Shown here: positions 34,723-43,436 of the stretch, in pieces
Layout: every line of letters begins with the position of its first letter
Position numbering within the stretch: the stretch's first letter is position 1
Assembly: GCF_029027965.1 (NCBI RefSeq)
Contig: NZ_CP119082.1
Coordinates: forward strand, 972,001 to 1,036,000
Reading direction: 5' to 3'
DNA: 64,000 bases
Source of the DNA: Paracoccus sp. S3-43
GTDB taxonomy: Bacteria > Pseudomonadota > Alphaproteobacteria > Rhodobacterales > Rhodobacteraceae
Notes under the pieces: generated by a model
Told to the model about the DNA's origin: nothing
What the model saw: the letters and a program-made list of their open reading frames with translations, nothing else
The model's database searches: none
Translations under genes and position numbers: made by a program

Positions 34723-34918
34723 GCACCCTCGGGCACAACACGGACACATAAAGCTCCTCCATCTGCGCGGCGGTGTCGCGCACCCGGATGCGGGCATGCA
34801 GCTTCCAGTTCTGGTCCCAGTCGCAGAAGTCGTAGCCGGCCTTCGAGCGGATTACCCATTTCTTGTCGGACTGACGGAAGGTGTCGCGACCAAGACCCAT
34901 GTGCTGAACATTTTGCAC
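34712..34918 (-). pseudogene. C-terminal fragment of an unrecognised protein
   Basis: A minus-strand frame reads RDTFRQSDKKWVIRSKAGYD, then CDWDQNWKLHARIR and MEELYVSVLCPRVLMR before its stop. The aromatic-rich, non-repetitive composition looks like true coding sequence, but it has no credible start and abuts the IS21 remnant, which probably truncated it. I do not recognise the family. Confidence 0.4.
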
Positions 34919-35056
34919 CGCCTGATCGATGGCAGGACGGACGGCTCACCCACCGACGCCCCTCGGGCACTGCCCCTGCGTCGCGAGCCCAAGGCCAATG
35001 TCGAGCGCTACGATGGTCTGCGGGCTCATATGACCGGAGGCCGCCATGCGTCATGA
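34880..35056 (+). mobile_element. IS21-family istA (transposase) 3' remnant
   Basis: The frame reads GVATKTHVLNILHRLIDG, later EPKANVERYDGLRAHMTG and GGRHAS before its stop, the typical end of IstA. Its last bases overlap the istB start (ATG at 35046), the normal istA-istB arrangement. All upstream transposase domains (HTH, DDE) are missing. Confidence 0.75.
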
Positions 35057-35460
35057 TCCTGCCAGCGGTGCCATCGTGATCATGCTCCGCAGCCTCAAGA
35101 TGCATGGCATGTCGCAGGCCGTCCCCGATTTCATAGAGCAAGGAGCGCCAGCCTTCGAAAGCGCCGTGCCGGTCCTCACCCAGCTGCTGAAGGCAGAAAC
35201 GGCCGAAGGCGAGGTCCGCTCCGTTGCCTATCACATGAAAATTGCCCGCTTTCCCGCCTACAAGGATCTGTCGGGATTCGACTTCTCGTCCAGCGAGGTG
35301 AACGAGGCACGGTGCGACAGCTGCATCGCTGCGAGTTCATAAGCAGGGCCGAGAACATCGTGCTGATCGGCGGGCCAGGCACCGGAAAGACCCATGTCGC
35401 AACCGCCCTCGACATCCAGGCTATCGAGCACCATCGCCGCAAGGTCTGGTTCTTCTCGAC
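35046..35460 (+). mobile_element. IS21-family istB (transposition ATPase) remnant, frameshifted and truncated
   Basis: The first frame (35046 on) gives the IstB N-terminus (MKIARFPAYKDLSGFDFSSS); a one-base loss near 35310 (GAGGCACGG where GAGGCCACGG is expected) shifts to the frame RQLHRCEFISRAENIVLIGG with Walker A GGPGTGKTH and AIEHHRRKVWFFST, after which homology ends. Not functional; no terminal inverted repeat was seen. Confidence 0.8.
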
Positions 35461-35522
35461 CAATACTTCACATCCCATGGCTTCACATCGTTCCACGGCC
35501 GGGGCCTGACTTGCGGGTCGTC

Positions 35523-36821
35523 TTACTCGGCCGCCTTGGCCATCGGGTTGTTGGCATGGGTCGTCCAGTTGGCATAGGGCTGGACCGGGCGGCCGGTGCG
35601 CAGGTCGATCTCTCCCAAGGCCAGTTCGCGCATGTCGATGCAGTTTTCGACCGGGCACACGTCCAGGCACAGGTTGCAGGCGACGCATTCCGCCTCGATC
35701 ACCTCGAAGACGCGGCCGGGCTTCATGGCGATGGCCTGGTGGCTGGTATCCTCGCAGGCGGCGAAACAGCGGCCGCATCTGATGCACAGATCCTGGTCGA
35801 TGCGGGCCTTGGTGACATAGTTCAGGTTCAACTGGTTCCAGTCGGTGACATTCGGCACCGCCCGGCCGATCAGGTCCGACATCGCCATGTCGCGGCTGTC
35901 CAGATAGTCGCGCAGGCCCGAGATCATTTCCTGCACGACCTTGAAGCCATAGGTCATCGCCGCCGTGCAGACCTGCACCGTGCCCGCGCCAAGCGCCATG
36001 AATTCGGCGGCGTCGCGCCAGGTCGTCACGCCGCCGATGCCGCTGATCGGCAGGCCATGGGTCGCGGGGTTGCGCGCGATTTCCGCCACCATGTTCAGCG
36101 CGATGGGCTTGACGGCGGGGCCGCAATAGCCGCCATGCGCGCCCTTGCCGTCGATGGTGGGCTGGGGTGCGAACAGGTCCAGATCGACCGAGGTGATCGA
36201 GTTGATCGTGTTGATCAGGCTGACGGCATCGGCGCCGCCGCGATGCGCGGCCTCGGCCGGTTTGCGCACATCGGTGACGTTGGGCGTCAGCTTCACGATG
36301 CAGGGCATCCGCGAGTATCGCTTCACCCAGCGGGTCACCATCTCGATATATTCCGGCACCTGGCCCACGGCGCTGCCCATGCCGCGTTCGGACATGCCGT
36401 GCGGGCAGCCGAAGTTCAGTTCCACCCCGTCGGCGCCGGTATCCTCGACCCTCGCCAGGATGTCGCGCCAGCTTTCCTCGTCGCAGGGCACCATCAGCGA
36501 GATGACCAGGGCGCGGTCGGGATAGTCGCGCTTGACCGACTTGATCTCGCGCAGGTTCACCTCAAGCGGGCGGTCGGTGATCAGCTCGATGTTGTTGATG
36601 CCAAGGACGCGGCGGTCGGGGCCGTGGATCACGCCGTATCGCGGGCCGTTGACGTTGACGACGGGCGGGCCTTCGGACCCCAGCGTCTTCCAGACGACGC
36701 CGCCCCATCCGGCCTGGAAGGCGCGGCGGACGTTGTATTCCTTGTCCGTGGGCGGGGCCGAGGCCAGCCAGAACGGGTTGGGGGATTTGATCCCGATGAA
36801 ATCGCTGCGCAGATCTGCCAT
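35523..36821 (-). CDS. preA: NAD-dependent dihydropyrimidine dehydrogenase subunit PreA
   Basis: 432 residues. An FMN-binding dihydroorotate dehydrogenase-like barrel (about 1-310) carries the active-site Cys loop NFGCPHGMSERGMG; two [4Fe-4S] motifs follow (CIRCGRCFAAC and CVACNLCLDVC, about 345-400). With PreT it reduces uracil and thymine to dihydropyrimidines, the first step of the reductive pathway. It lies 10 bases after preT, same strand. A short C-terminal tail follows the ferredoxin domain. Confidence 0.94.
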   Translation of the reverse strand: MADLRSDFIGIKSPNPFWLASAPPTDKEYNVRRAFQAGWGGVVWKTLGSEGPPVVNVNGPRYGVIHGPDRRVLGINNIELITDRPLEVNLREIKSVKRDYPDRALVISLMVPCDEESWRDILARVEDTGADGVELNFGCPHGMSERGMGSAVGQVPEYIEMVTRWVKRYSRMPCIVKLTPNVTDVRKPAEAAHRGGADAVSLINTINSITSVDLDLFAPQPTIDGKGAHGGYCGPAVKPIALNMVAEIARNPATHGLPISGIGGVTTWRDAAEFMALGAGTVQVCTAAMTYGFKVVQEMISGLRDYLDSRDMAMSDLIGRAVPNVTDWNQLNLNYVTKARIDQDLCIRCGRCFAACEDTSHQAIAMKPGRVFEVIEAECVACNLCLDVCPVENCIDMRELALGEIDLRTGRPVQPYANWTTHANNPMAKAAE

Positions 36822-36831
36822 GGCGTCCTCC

Positions 36832-38190
36832 TCAGCCGGGGATCTCGACCGGGCGGCCGGTCAGATGGGCGTCGATGTCCTCGGCCGCGTCGCGGCCCTC
36901 GGCGACGGCGGTGACGGTCAGGTCGTCGCCGCCTGCAGCAGCGTCGCCTCCGGCCCAGACGCCGGGGATGCTGGTGCGGCCGGGGCCGCTGACGGCGATC
37001 TTGCCGCCGTTCAGCGCCAGTTCCTGGGGCACGCCGTCAAGGCGCTGGCCGATGGCGCGGAACAGCTGGTCGGCCTTCAGGCGGAAGCGATCATCCGACA
37101 GATGCAGCCCGCCGTCGGGATCTGTGACGGTATAGGCGAACTCGACCTCGGCCACGGCGCCGTTGCCATGGACCTTGACGGGGGCGGCGTTGCAGATGAT
37201 GCGGACGCCGGTGCTGGTCGCGTGATCCTGTTCGTGGCGGCTGGCGCCCATCTGCGACCGGTCACGGCGATAGACGATGGTGACGTTTTCCGCCCCCAGC
37301 AGGCGGGCCTGCACGGCGGCATCCACCGCCGTCATGCCGCCGCCGATCACCACCACGTCGCGGCCGATGGGCAGGGTGGTCAGGTCGCTGGCCTGCCGCA
37401 GGTCGCGGATGAAGCTGACCGCGTCCAGCACGTTGCGGCGGTCCTCGCCCTCGGCCCGCAGGGCGTTGACGCCGCCCAGGCCCATGCCCAGGAACACCGC
37501 GTCATAGTCCGCCCGCAGCGCGTCCAGCGTGATGTCGCGGCCCAGCCGCTGGTCGTGGCGCAGGGTGATCCCGCCGATGCCCAGCAGCCAGTCCACCTCG
37601 GCCTGGGCGAAGCCGTCCACCGCCTTGTAGCTGGCGATGCCGTATTCGTTCAGCCCGCCGGGCTTGGGCCGCGCCTCCAACAGGGTCACGTCATGGCCCT
37701 TGGCGGCCAGCCGATGCGCGCAGGCCAGCCCCGCCGGACCGGCGCCGACGACCGCCACGCGCCTGCCGGTGGGGGCGGCGCGGCGAAAGGGGTGGCCGGC
37801 TCGGGCCATCAGCCCGTCGGTGGCGTAGCGTTGCAGGGCACCGATCTCGACCGGATCGCCCTCGGCATCCATGCGGACGCAGGCACCTTCGCACAGGTTT
37901 TCGGTCGGACAGACGCGGGCGCACATGCCGCCCAGGATATTGGCGTGAAAGATCGTCATCGCCGCCGCATCAGACGTGCCGGTGGCGATCTGGCGGATGA
38001 ACAGCGGAATGTCGATGCTGGTCGGGCAGGCCGTCACGCAGGGCGCGTCGTGGCAGAAATAGCAGCGGTCGGCGGCGACGCGGGCCTCGTGATCGTCCAG
38101 CGGAGGGGCGACATCGACGAAATTCGCCGCCAGTTCATGGGGGGTCAGGCGGCCGGGAACGACGCCCGGCGCCAATCTTGCTTGGGACAT
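36832..38190 (-). CDS. preT: NAD(P)H-dependent dihydropyrimidine dehydrogenase subunit PreT
   Basis: 452 residues. N-terminal iron-sulfur cysteines (CYFCHDAPCVTAC, about 43-55, and CARVCPTENLCEGAC, about 90-104) precede an FAD/NAD(P) glutamate synthase small-subunit-like module with VAVVGAGPAGLACAHRLA and VVVIGGGMTAVDAA. Passes electrons to PreA. ATG at 38190 follows GGAGACG. A RutR-like palindrome sits 55 bases upstream, pointing to shared control with the hydA-hyuC operon. Confidence 0.93.
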   Translation of the reverse strand: MSQARLAPGVVPGRLTPHELAANFVDVAPPLDDHEARVAADRCYFCHDAPCVTACPTSIDIPLFIRQIATGTSDAAAMTIFHANILGGMCARVCPTENLCEGACVRMDAEGDPVEIGALQRYATDGLMARAGHPFRRAAPTGRRVAVVGAGPAGLACAHRLAAKGHDVTLLEARPKPGGLNEYGIASYKAVDGFAQAEVDWLLGIGGITLRHDQRLGRDITLDALRADYDAVFLGMGLGGVNALRAEGEDRRNVLDAVSFIRDLRQASDLTTLPIGRDVVVIGGGMTAVDAAVQARLLGAENVTIVYRRDRSQMGASRHEQDHATSTGVRIICNAAPVKVHGNGAVAEVEFAYTVTDPDGGLHLSDDRFRLKADQLFRAIGQRLDGVPQELALNGGKIAVSGPGRTSIPGVWAGGDAAAGGDDLTVTAVAEGRDAAEDIDAHLTGRPVEIPG

Positions 38191-38244
38191 TTGCGTCTCC
38201 TGGCTCACCTGTTGGCGGAAATCAGGCTGGCACAGGTCCGATTT

Positions 38245-38260
38245 TTTATCAAATGGTAAA
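38245..38260. promoter_or_regulatory. RutR-like operator upstream of preT
   Basis: TTTATCAAATGGTAAA, read on the preT strand as TTTACCA-TT-TGATAAA, matches the RutR consensus TTGACCAnnTGGTCAA at 11 of 14 fixed positions and keeps the dyad. It lies in an AT-rich pocket that would hold the preT promoter. Confidence 0.5.
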
Positions 38261-38290
38261 ACCTGGGGCGCGCGGCGGCCTGCGGATTTT

Positions 38291-39589
38291 TCAGGCAGGC
38301 AGGTCCAGGACCGCCGCCAGCCCGCCCAAGGACGACCGTTCCAGCCGCAGGCCGCCGCCGTGCAGCGCCGCCAGATCCGCGACGATGGCAAGGCCAAGGC
38401 CGGACCCGGATGCGCCATGTTCGTCCAGCCGCCCGCCCCGGATCAGCGCGCGGGGCGCGTCGGTTTCCGCCATGCCGGGGCCGTCGTCCTGGATCCTGAC
38501 GGTCAGGCGGTCGGCCTGGGTCACGGTGATGGACAGGCGCGTTCGGCCCCATTTGACGGCGTTGTCGCACAGGTTGCCGATCATCTCCTCCAGATCCTGA
38601 CGTTCTCCGGCGAAGGCGGCATGGGGGGCGCAGTCGATGTCGGCGGTCATGCCCTTGTCGCGCATGGGCCATCGCAAGACCATCAGGATGTCGTCGATCA
38701 CCGGACGCACCGGGGTCTGCTGGCCCAGCACGCGAGGCCCCGCCGACCGGGCGCGGCGCAGATGCCAGCCGATCAGCCGGTCCATGCGGGTGATCAGCGC
38801 ATGGCCCCGGTGATCGCCCGGCAATTCGTTGGCAAGCGCCGCCAGAGGGGTCTTGAGCGAATGGGCAAGGTTTCCCAGATGCTGCCGCGACCGGGCCAGC
38901 AGATCGGCATTCTGGTCAAGCGCGGCGTTGATTTCCATCGTCAGGGGGCGCAGTTCGCTGACATCGGGCAGGGCCAGCCGGTCCTTGCCGCCCGCCCGCA
39001 CCTGGGCCAGGTCGCGCCGCAGACGGTCCAGGCTGGCCAGCCCCGCCGTCACCTGCACGACGCTGGCGACCGCCATGACGATGCCCAGGACCGCAAGCGC
39101 GATCCCCAGCGGGCGGCTGATCTGGTGCAGACTGTCGTCGATCTGGGCGCGCGGCGCGGTGACGGTCACGGCCACCGGCGTGTCGCTGTCGGGCAGCGTC
39201 ACCTGGCGGCGCAGAACCCGCAGGGCCGCGCCGTCGGCGCCCATCCCCGACCCGCCCGCGACGCTGCCGGGCGGGCCGCGCAGCAGACCGTCCAGCAGCG
39301 AACCGGACCGGGCCACCACCGCATCGCCCGATTCGACCTGCCAATACCAGCCGCTGAACGGCAGGTCGAAGCGCGGATCGGCGGGGGGGTCGTCCAGTTC
39401 GATCCGGCCGTCGTCGCCGGTCTCGACCGAGGCGATCAGCCCGTCCGCCGCCGCCGCCATTTCCGCGTCGAAGCGGCCGGTGACGAAATCCTCCAGCAGC
39501 GAGGCGATGAACAGGAAGGCCGCCAGCAGCGCCGCGCCCAGCCAGACGGCGGCCAGCAGCAGAAGCCGCCCCCGGATCGACCGCATCAT
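38291..39589 (-). CDS. Two-component sensor histidine kinase (PhoQ-like)
   Basis: 432 residues: two transmembrane helices (about 8-32 and 155-180) flanking a periplasmic sensor, HAMP-like segment, HisKA with the phospho-acceptor His in LGNLAHSLKTPLAAL, and an HATPase domain with DDGPGM and GSGLGLAI. Coupled by a 4-base overlap to the upstream response regulator. The PepSY proteins next door suggest a signal in the periplasm; stimulus unknown. Confidence 0.88.
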   Translation of the reverse strand: MMRSIRGRLLLLAAVWLGAALLAAFLFIASLLEDFVTGRFDAEMAAAADGLIASVETGDDGRIELDDPPADPRFDLPFSGWYWQVESGDAVVARSGSLLDGLLRGPPGSVAGGSGMGADGAALRVLRRQVTLPDSDTPVAVTVTAPRAQIDDSLHQISRPLGIALAVLGIVMAVASVVQVTAGLASLDRLRRDLAQVRAGGKDRLALPDVSELRPLTMEINAALDQNADLLARSRQHLGNLAHSLKTPLAALANELPGDHRGHALITRMDRLIGWHLRRARSAGPRVLGQQTPVRPVIDDILMVLRWPMRDKGMTADIDCAPHAAFAGERQDLEEMIGNLCDNAVKWGRTRLSITVTQADRLTVRIQDDGPGMAETDAPRALIRGGRLDEHGASGSGLGLAIVADLAALHGGGLRLERSSLGGLAAVLDLPA

Positions 39590-40248
39590 CCGGCGGCCCG
39601 CAGCAGATAACCCTCGCCCCGGCGGGTCTCGATCACGCCCTCGCCGACCTTGCGGCGCAACCGGCCGATCACGACCTCGATGGACCTGAAGTCGCGGTCG
39701 GCCTCGGCGTCATAGAGGTGGTCGGACAGTTCGCTGCGGCTGACGATGCGGTTCTGGTGGTGGATCAGATAGGCCAGGATCCGCTGTTCGAAGGCGGTCA
39801 GCTTCAGCGGGATGCCGTCGCGGGTGATGACGCCCAACTGGCTGTCGAGCGCCAGCGGTCCGGCGTTGATCACCGGGCGGGCATGGCCTGCGGCGCGGCG
39901 GATCAGGGTCTGGCAGCGCAGCACGACCTCGTCCAGGCGGAAGGGCTTGACGGCGTAATCGTCGGCCCCGGCGCGGAAGCCTGCCACCTTGTCGGTCCAG
40001 TCGCCGCGCGCGGTCAGGATCAGCACCGGCATGGCGATGCCGTCGTTGCGCCAGCGGGTCAGCACCTCGATCCCCGGCAGTCCCGGCAGGCCCAGATCCA
40101 GGATCGCCACGTCATAGGATTCCGTCGCGCCCAGGTATTCGCCCTGCGTGCCGTCCGCCGCGCAATCGGTGACGAAGCCCGCATCCGCCATGGCGGCCGC
40201 AAGCTGGGCGGACAGAACCGGGTCGTCTTCCACGATCAGGGCGCGCAT
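39586..40248 (-). CDS. OmpR/PhoP-family response regulator
   Basis: 220 residues: receiver with acidic pair VEDDP, phospho-acceptor Asp in AILDLGLPG (about 51), Lys in VKPF, and a C-terminal winged-helix DNA-binding domain (RRGEGYLLR end). Its start lies within the end of the PepSY gene (13-base overlap) and its stop overlaps the kinase start, giving a three-gene operon. Confidence 0.92.
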   Translation of the reverse strand: MRALIVEDDPVLSAQLAAAMADAGFVTDCAADGTQGEYLGATESYDVAILDLGLPGLPGIEVLTRWRNDGIAMPVLILTARGDWTDKVAGFRAGADDYAVKPFRLDEVVLRCQTLIRRAAGHARPVINAGPLALDSQLGVITRDGIPLKLTAFEQRILAYLIHHQNRIVSRSELSDHLYDAEADRDFRSIEVVIGRLRRKVGEGVIETRRGEGYLLRAAG

Positions 40249-40595
40249 CGCCTGTCCTGACACTGCGGGGCCGCCTGGCGCGCGGCAAGCTGGCCCCGCC
40301 CGGACACGGACAGGAACCGCCCGGTGCGCGCGTCGATGCGGATGTCCAGCAGGTTCTGCTGCGGCGTGACCAGCCGGAACTGATAGACCAGCTCCGCGCC
40401 CAGGTCGCGCTCGGCCGGATGGGGGGCGCGGGTATCGGCCGCCAGCAGCCGCCCCGCATAGCGTTCCGAAACCGAGGCCGCGACCTGGTGCAGGGGCAGG
40501 GGCCGGAACGGGTCGATCACCTGGGGCGCGACATCCTGGGCCTGCGCGGGGGCGCAGGTCAGAAGGATCAGGGCAAGGGTGCGGATCAGCGTCAT
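40236..40595 (-). CDS. Small secreted PepSY-domain protein
   Basis: 119 residues with a signal peptide (MTLIRTLALILLTCAPAQAQ) and a PepSY-like region (about 65-100, VYQFRLVTPQQNLLDIRIDA). PepSY proteins are thought to modulate periplasmic peptidases or act as sensors' partners. First gene of the two-component operon, divergent from another secreted PepSY-like gene at 40726, so both are probably tied to this system. Confidence 0.75.
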   Translation of the reverse strand: MTLIRTLALILLTCAPAQAQDVAPQVIDPFRPLPLHQVAASVSERYAGRLLAADTRAPHPAERDLGAELVYQFRLVTPQQNLLDIRIDARTGRFLSVSGRGQLAARQAAPQCQDRRCAP

Positions 40596-40725
40596 GACGC
40601 CAGAATAGCGGAAGAAACCTGAATGGAAACCAAACGGGCCATTGGCGATCCGTTCGGTGACGGGCTGATAGAAGGTGAGTCGTCAGGGGCGGCTTTGCCC
40701 CCGCAGAAGCTGGAAAGGAAACGAT

Positions 40726-41490
40726 ATGGCTCTTCGCGCATTCACCACCTCGGCCGCGATGCTGGCGCTGATCGCCGGGATCGGCACGGGCGCCCTGGCT
40801 CAGACCGCCCCTGCGGCGGGCGACCTGCCCGGGCCGCTGTCGCAGCTGAACCTGCGCAACCTCGACATCGAGACCAGGCCCGACGGAATGCGCGAGGTCG
40901 AGGGCCGCACCGCCGATGGCGTCGATATCGAAGCCAGGATCGACATGGCGGGCAACCTGGTCGGAATCGAGGCCGATGACGCGGCGATCCCCCCTGATCT
41001 GGTGGGCACGCTGCTGCCCCAGGCGGTGCGCGACAACGAGGTGATCGGCCAGTTCGACCGCATCGAGCAGATCGTCACCCGCGACGGCCGCGTGATGGTC
41101 AAGGGCGAGGATTCCGGCGGCCAGGACATGCGCGCCGACTTCGACGCGGATGGCCGCGTCCTGCGCTTTGGCCGCGAGGATGGCCCGCGCGGCGCGCGCG
41201 GGGCCCAGGCCCGCCATGCCGATCACGGTCCCCGCCATGGCCGCGGTCCCGGCCATGACGACCGCATGAGCGACGGCCGCGGCGACGGTCCGCGCCGTCC
41301 CGCCCCGGTCCCGGCCGATTTCGATCCGGTCGCGGTCAATCAGCGGCTGACCCAGGCGGGCTATAGCGGATTCGGCTTCCTGCGCGCCGAGGGTCCGCGC
41401 CTGCTGCTGGAAGCGACCAACCCGCAGGGCGAGGCCGTGACGCTGGAACTGGACCGTCAGGGAGAGGTCGTTCGGGAAACCGCGCGCTGA
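40726..41490 (+). CDS. Secreted PepSY-like protein with His/Arg/Asp/Gly-rich linker
   Basis: 254 residues: signal peptide (about 1-26, cut after GALAQ), three short segments each resembling a PepSY half (VEGRTADGVDIEARIDMAGN, MVKGEDSGGQDMRADFDADG, LLEATNPQGEAVTLELDRQG), and between the second and third a charged, His-rich linker (about 160-200, RHADHGPRHGRGPGHDD) that could bind metal. ATG at 40726 follows GGAAAGG. Divergent from the two-component operon and a likely target of it (inference). Confidence 0.7.
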   Translation: MALRAFTTSAAMLALIAGIGTGALAQTAPAAGDLPGPLSQLNLRNLDIETRPDGMREVEGRTADGVDIEARIDMAGNLVGIEADDAAIPPDLVGTLLPQAVRDNEVIGQFDRIEQIVTRDGRVMVKGEDSGGQDMRADFDADGRVLRFGREDGPRGARGAQARHADHGPRHGRGPGHDDRMSDGRGDGPRRPAPVPADFDPVAVNQRLTQAGYSGFGFLRAEGPRLLLEATNPQGEAVTLELDRQGEVVRETAR

Positions 41491-41508
41491 TCGCGCCGCG
41501 ACACGGAG

Positions 41509-41533
41509 GGGGGCGGGCGACCGCCCCCTTTTT
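41509..41533 (+). terminator. Rho-independent terminator
   Basis: GGGGGCGG (41509-41516), GCGA tetraloop, CCGCCCCC (41521-41528), then TTTTT: a canonical terminator for the secreted PepSY-like gene. Confidence 0.93.
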
Positions 41534-41559
41534 CATGCGATATAGCGGGCGCTCGGAAG

Positions 41560-41588
41560 CCCCGAGGATATTTGCAGGAAGAAGAAAG
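41560..41588 (+). repeat. Dispersed intergenic repeat, copy 1
   Basis: CCCCGAGGATATTT-GCAG-GAAGAAGAAAG resembles, in opposite orientation, the sequence at 46529-46559. The two copies bracket the ABC-dihydropyrimidinase segment. Confidence 0.55.
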
Positions 41589-41590
41589 CC

Positions 41591-42571
41591 TCAGTCGAAG
41601 GCGCGGTCGGTGATGAGATGGGTAAAGGCCCCCTCGGGCGCCTTCGAGATCACCGGATCCGAGCCTTCGGCCATCAGCGTGTCGACGGTGCGCTGATAGT
41701 CGGCCTCGTCCAGAACGCCGGTGCTGCCTGCGCTCAGCTTGCCGATCTCCTGGACCATGCGGACCTGGTGATGCAGGGTCTGGGCGCCGGTCTCGTCATT
41801 GTCCAGGACGATCCGGGCGGCTTCCTCGGGGTTTTCCTCGGCGTATTTCCAGCCCTTCATGCTGGCGCGCACGAATTTCACCAGATTGGTGACCTTGGCC
41901 TTGTCCTGAAGCGTGCTGTCCAGGACATAGAGCCCGTCTTCCAGCGTGGCGACGCCCTGGTCCTCGTATTTGAAGGTCACCAGATCCTCGGGGGCGATGC
42001 CCGCGTCCAGCACCTGGCCGTATTCGTTATAGGTCATGGTGCTGATGCAGGCAGCCTGCTTTTGCAGCAGCGGATCGACGTTGAAGCCCTGTTTCAGGAC
42101 CGTCACGCCCTCGGGTCCGCCTTCGGTCGACAGGCCAAGCTGGCTCATCCACGAAAGGAACGGGTATTCGTTGCCCGAGAACCAGACGCCCAGGGTCTTG
42201 CCCTTGAAATCCGTCTTGGGGTCGGTGATGCCGCTTTCCTTCAGGCAGGTCAGCATCATCCCGGACGACTTGAAGGGCTGGGCGATATTGACCAGCGGCA
42301 GGCCCTTTTCGCGCGCGGCCAGCGCGGCGGGCATCCATTCGACGATCACATCCGCGCCGCCCCCGGCCAAGACCTGCGTGGGCGCGATGTCCGGCCCGCC
42401 GGGCAGGATCGTCACGTCCAGGCCCTCTTCCTCGTAGAAGCCCTTGTCCTTGGCGACGTAATAGCCCGCGAACTGGCCCTGCGTCACCCATTTCAGTTGC
42501 AGGGTCAGATCCTGCGCCTGGGCCGCGCCGCCTGCCGCGATCAGCGCGGCCCCCAGCATCCCTGTCTTCAT
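41591..42571 (-). CDS. Substrate-binding protein of a pyrimidine-cluster ABC transporter (NMT1/THI5-like)
   Basis: 326 residues: signal peptide (about 1-19, cut after AQAQ) and an NMT1/THI5-like fold (LQLKWVTQGQFAGYYVAKDK, GLDVTILPGGPDI). This family binds thiamine pyrimidine precursors and related compounds; located at the end of an operon of dihydropyrimidinase, amidohydrolase, ATPase and two permeases, so uracil, thymine or their reduced forms are the likely ligands (inference). Confidence 0.85.
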   Translation of the reverse strand: MKTGMLGAALIAAGGAAQAQDLTLQLKWVTQGQFAGYYVAKDKGFYEEEGLDVTILPGGPDIAPTQVLAGGGADVIVEWMPAALAAREKGLPLVNIAQPFKSSGMMLTCLKESGITDPKTDFKGKTLGVWFSGNEYPFLSWMSQLGLSTEGGPEGVTVLKQGFNVDPLLQKQAACISTMTYNEYGQVLDAGIAPEDLVTFKYEDQGVATLEDGLYVLDSTLQDKAKVTNLVKFVRASMKGWKYAEENPEEAARIVLDNDETGAQTLHHQVRMVQEIGKLSAGSTGVLDEADYQRTVDTLMAEGSDPVISKAPEGAFTHLITDRAFD

Positions 42572-42593
42572 CTTCCCTCTCCTGTCTGGGGCG

Positions 42594-43436
42594 TCAGCCC
42601 CGCTGATGGCGCTGCGACGGGTGCCAGAACGTCACCTTCTTTTCGATCAGCGCGACGATGCCATAGAACAGCGATCCCGCGATCGCCGCCACAAGGATTT
42701 CCGCCCAGACCAGCGGCAGATCCAGCCGCCCCACGGCGGTCGAGATGCGAAATCCCATGCCCCGCGTCGGGCTGCCGAAGAATTCCGCGACGATGGCGCC
42801 GATCAGGGCCAGGGTGGTGGTGATCTTCAGCCCGTTGAACAGGAACGGCATGGCGGCGGGCAGGCGCAGCTTCCACAGGCGGGCGGCATAGGGCGCGGCC
42901 CAGGTCGCCATCAGGTCGCGCTGCATGGGGTCTGTCGCGGCAAGGCCTGCCACCATGTTGACCAGGATCGGGAAGAACACCATGACCACCACGACGGCGG
43001 CCTTGGACTGCCAGTCGAAGCCGAACCACATCACCAGGATCGGGGCGATCCCGACGATGGGCAGGGCGGCCACGAAATTGCCGATGGGCAGCAGCCCGCG
43101 TTGCAAAAACGGGCTGCGGTCGATGGCGATGGCGGTCAGCACGGCGGCGGCGGCCCCGATCAGCCAGCCGGTCAGCGCGCCTTTCAGGATGGTCTGCACG
43201 AAATCGGTCCAGAGGATCGCGGTGTTCTGCGCGAAACTGGCGCCGATCCGGCTGGGCGCGGGCAGGATCACCGGCGGGATCGCGTAGATCCGCACCGCCA
43301 TCTCCCACAGGACCAGCACCGTGGCGCCGAAGATCAGCGCCACCGCCAGCCGCATCGCGCGGGTGTCGAAGCGGGCCAGCCAGGTGTTGACCGCCATGGC
43401 CCCCAGCCAGACGGCGATGATCGGCAGCGCGGTCAT
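42594..43436 (-). CDS. ABC transporter permease, pyrimidine cluster (second)
   Basis: 280 residues, about six to seven transmembrane helices with the cytoplasmic EAA-type loop YAARLWKLRLPAAMPFLFNG. Its start overlaps the stop of the preceding permease gene (43433-43436). Two different permeases with one ATPase imply a heterodimeric channel. Confidence 0.88.
   Translation of the reverse strand: MTALPIIAVWLGAMAVNTWLARFDTRAMRLAVALIFGATVLVLWEMAVRIYAIPPVILPAPSRIGASFAQNTAILWTDFVQTILKGALTGWLIGAAAAVLTAIAIDRSPFLQRGLLPIGNFVAALPIVGIAPILVMWFGFDWQSKAAVVVVMVFFPILVNMVAGLAATDPMQRDLMATWAAPYAARLWKLRLPAAMPFLFNGLKITTTLALIGAIVAEFFGSPTRGMGFRISTAVGRLDLPLVWAEILVAAIAGSLFYGIVALIEKKVTFWHPSQRHQRG

Larger units (their letters stand above)
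34383..35522. other. Decay zone with fragments of several genes and an IS21-type element
   Basis: 1140 bases with no intact gene. From left: a minus-strand coding scar overlapping the end of putR (about 34369-34460, includes VSKNGGGAHLDLMITSRI), an aldo/keto reductase tail on the plus strand, an unrecognised minus-strand tail (34712-34918), and IstA/IstB remnants (34880-35460). Likely the footprint of an insertion followed by deletions. Confidence 0.75.
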
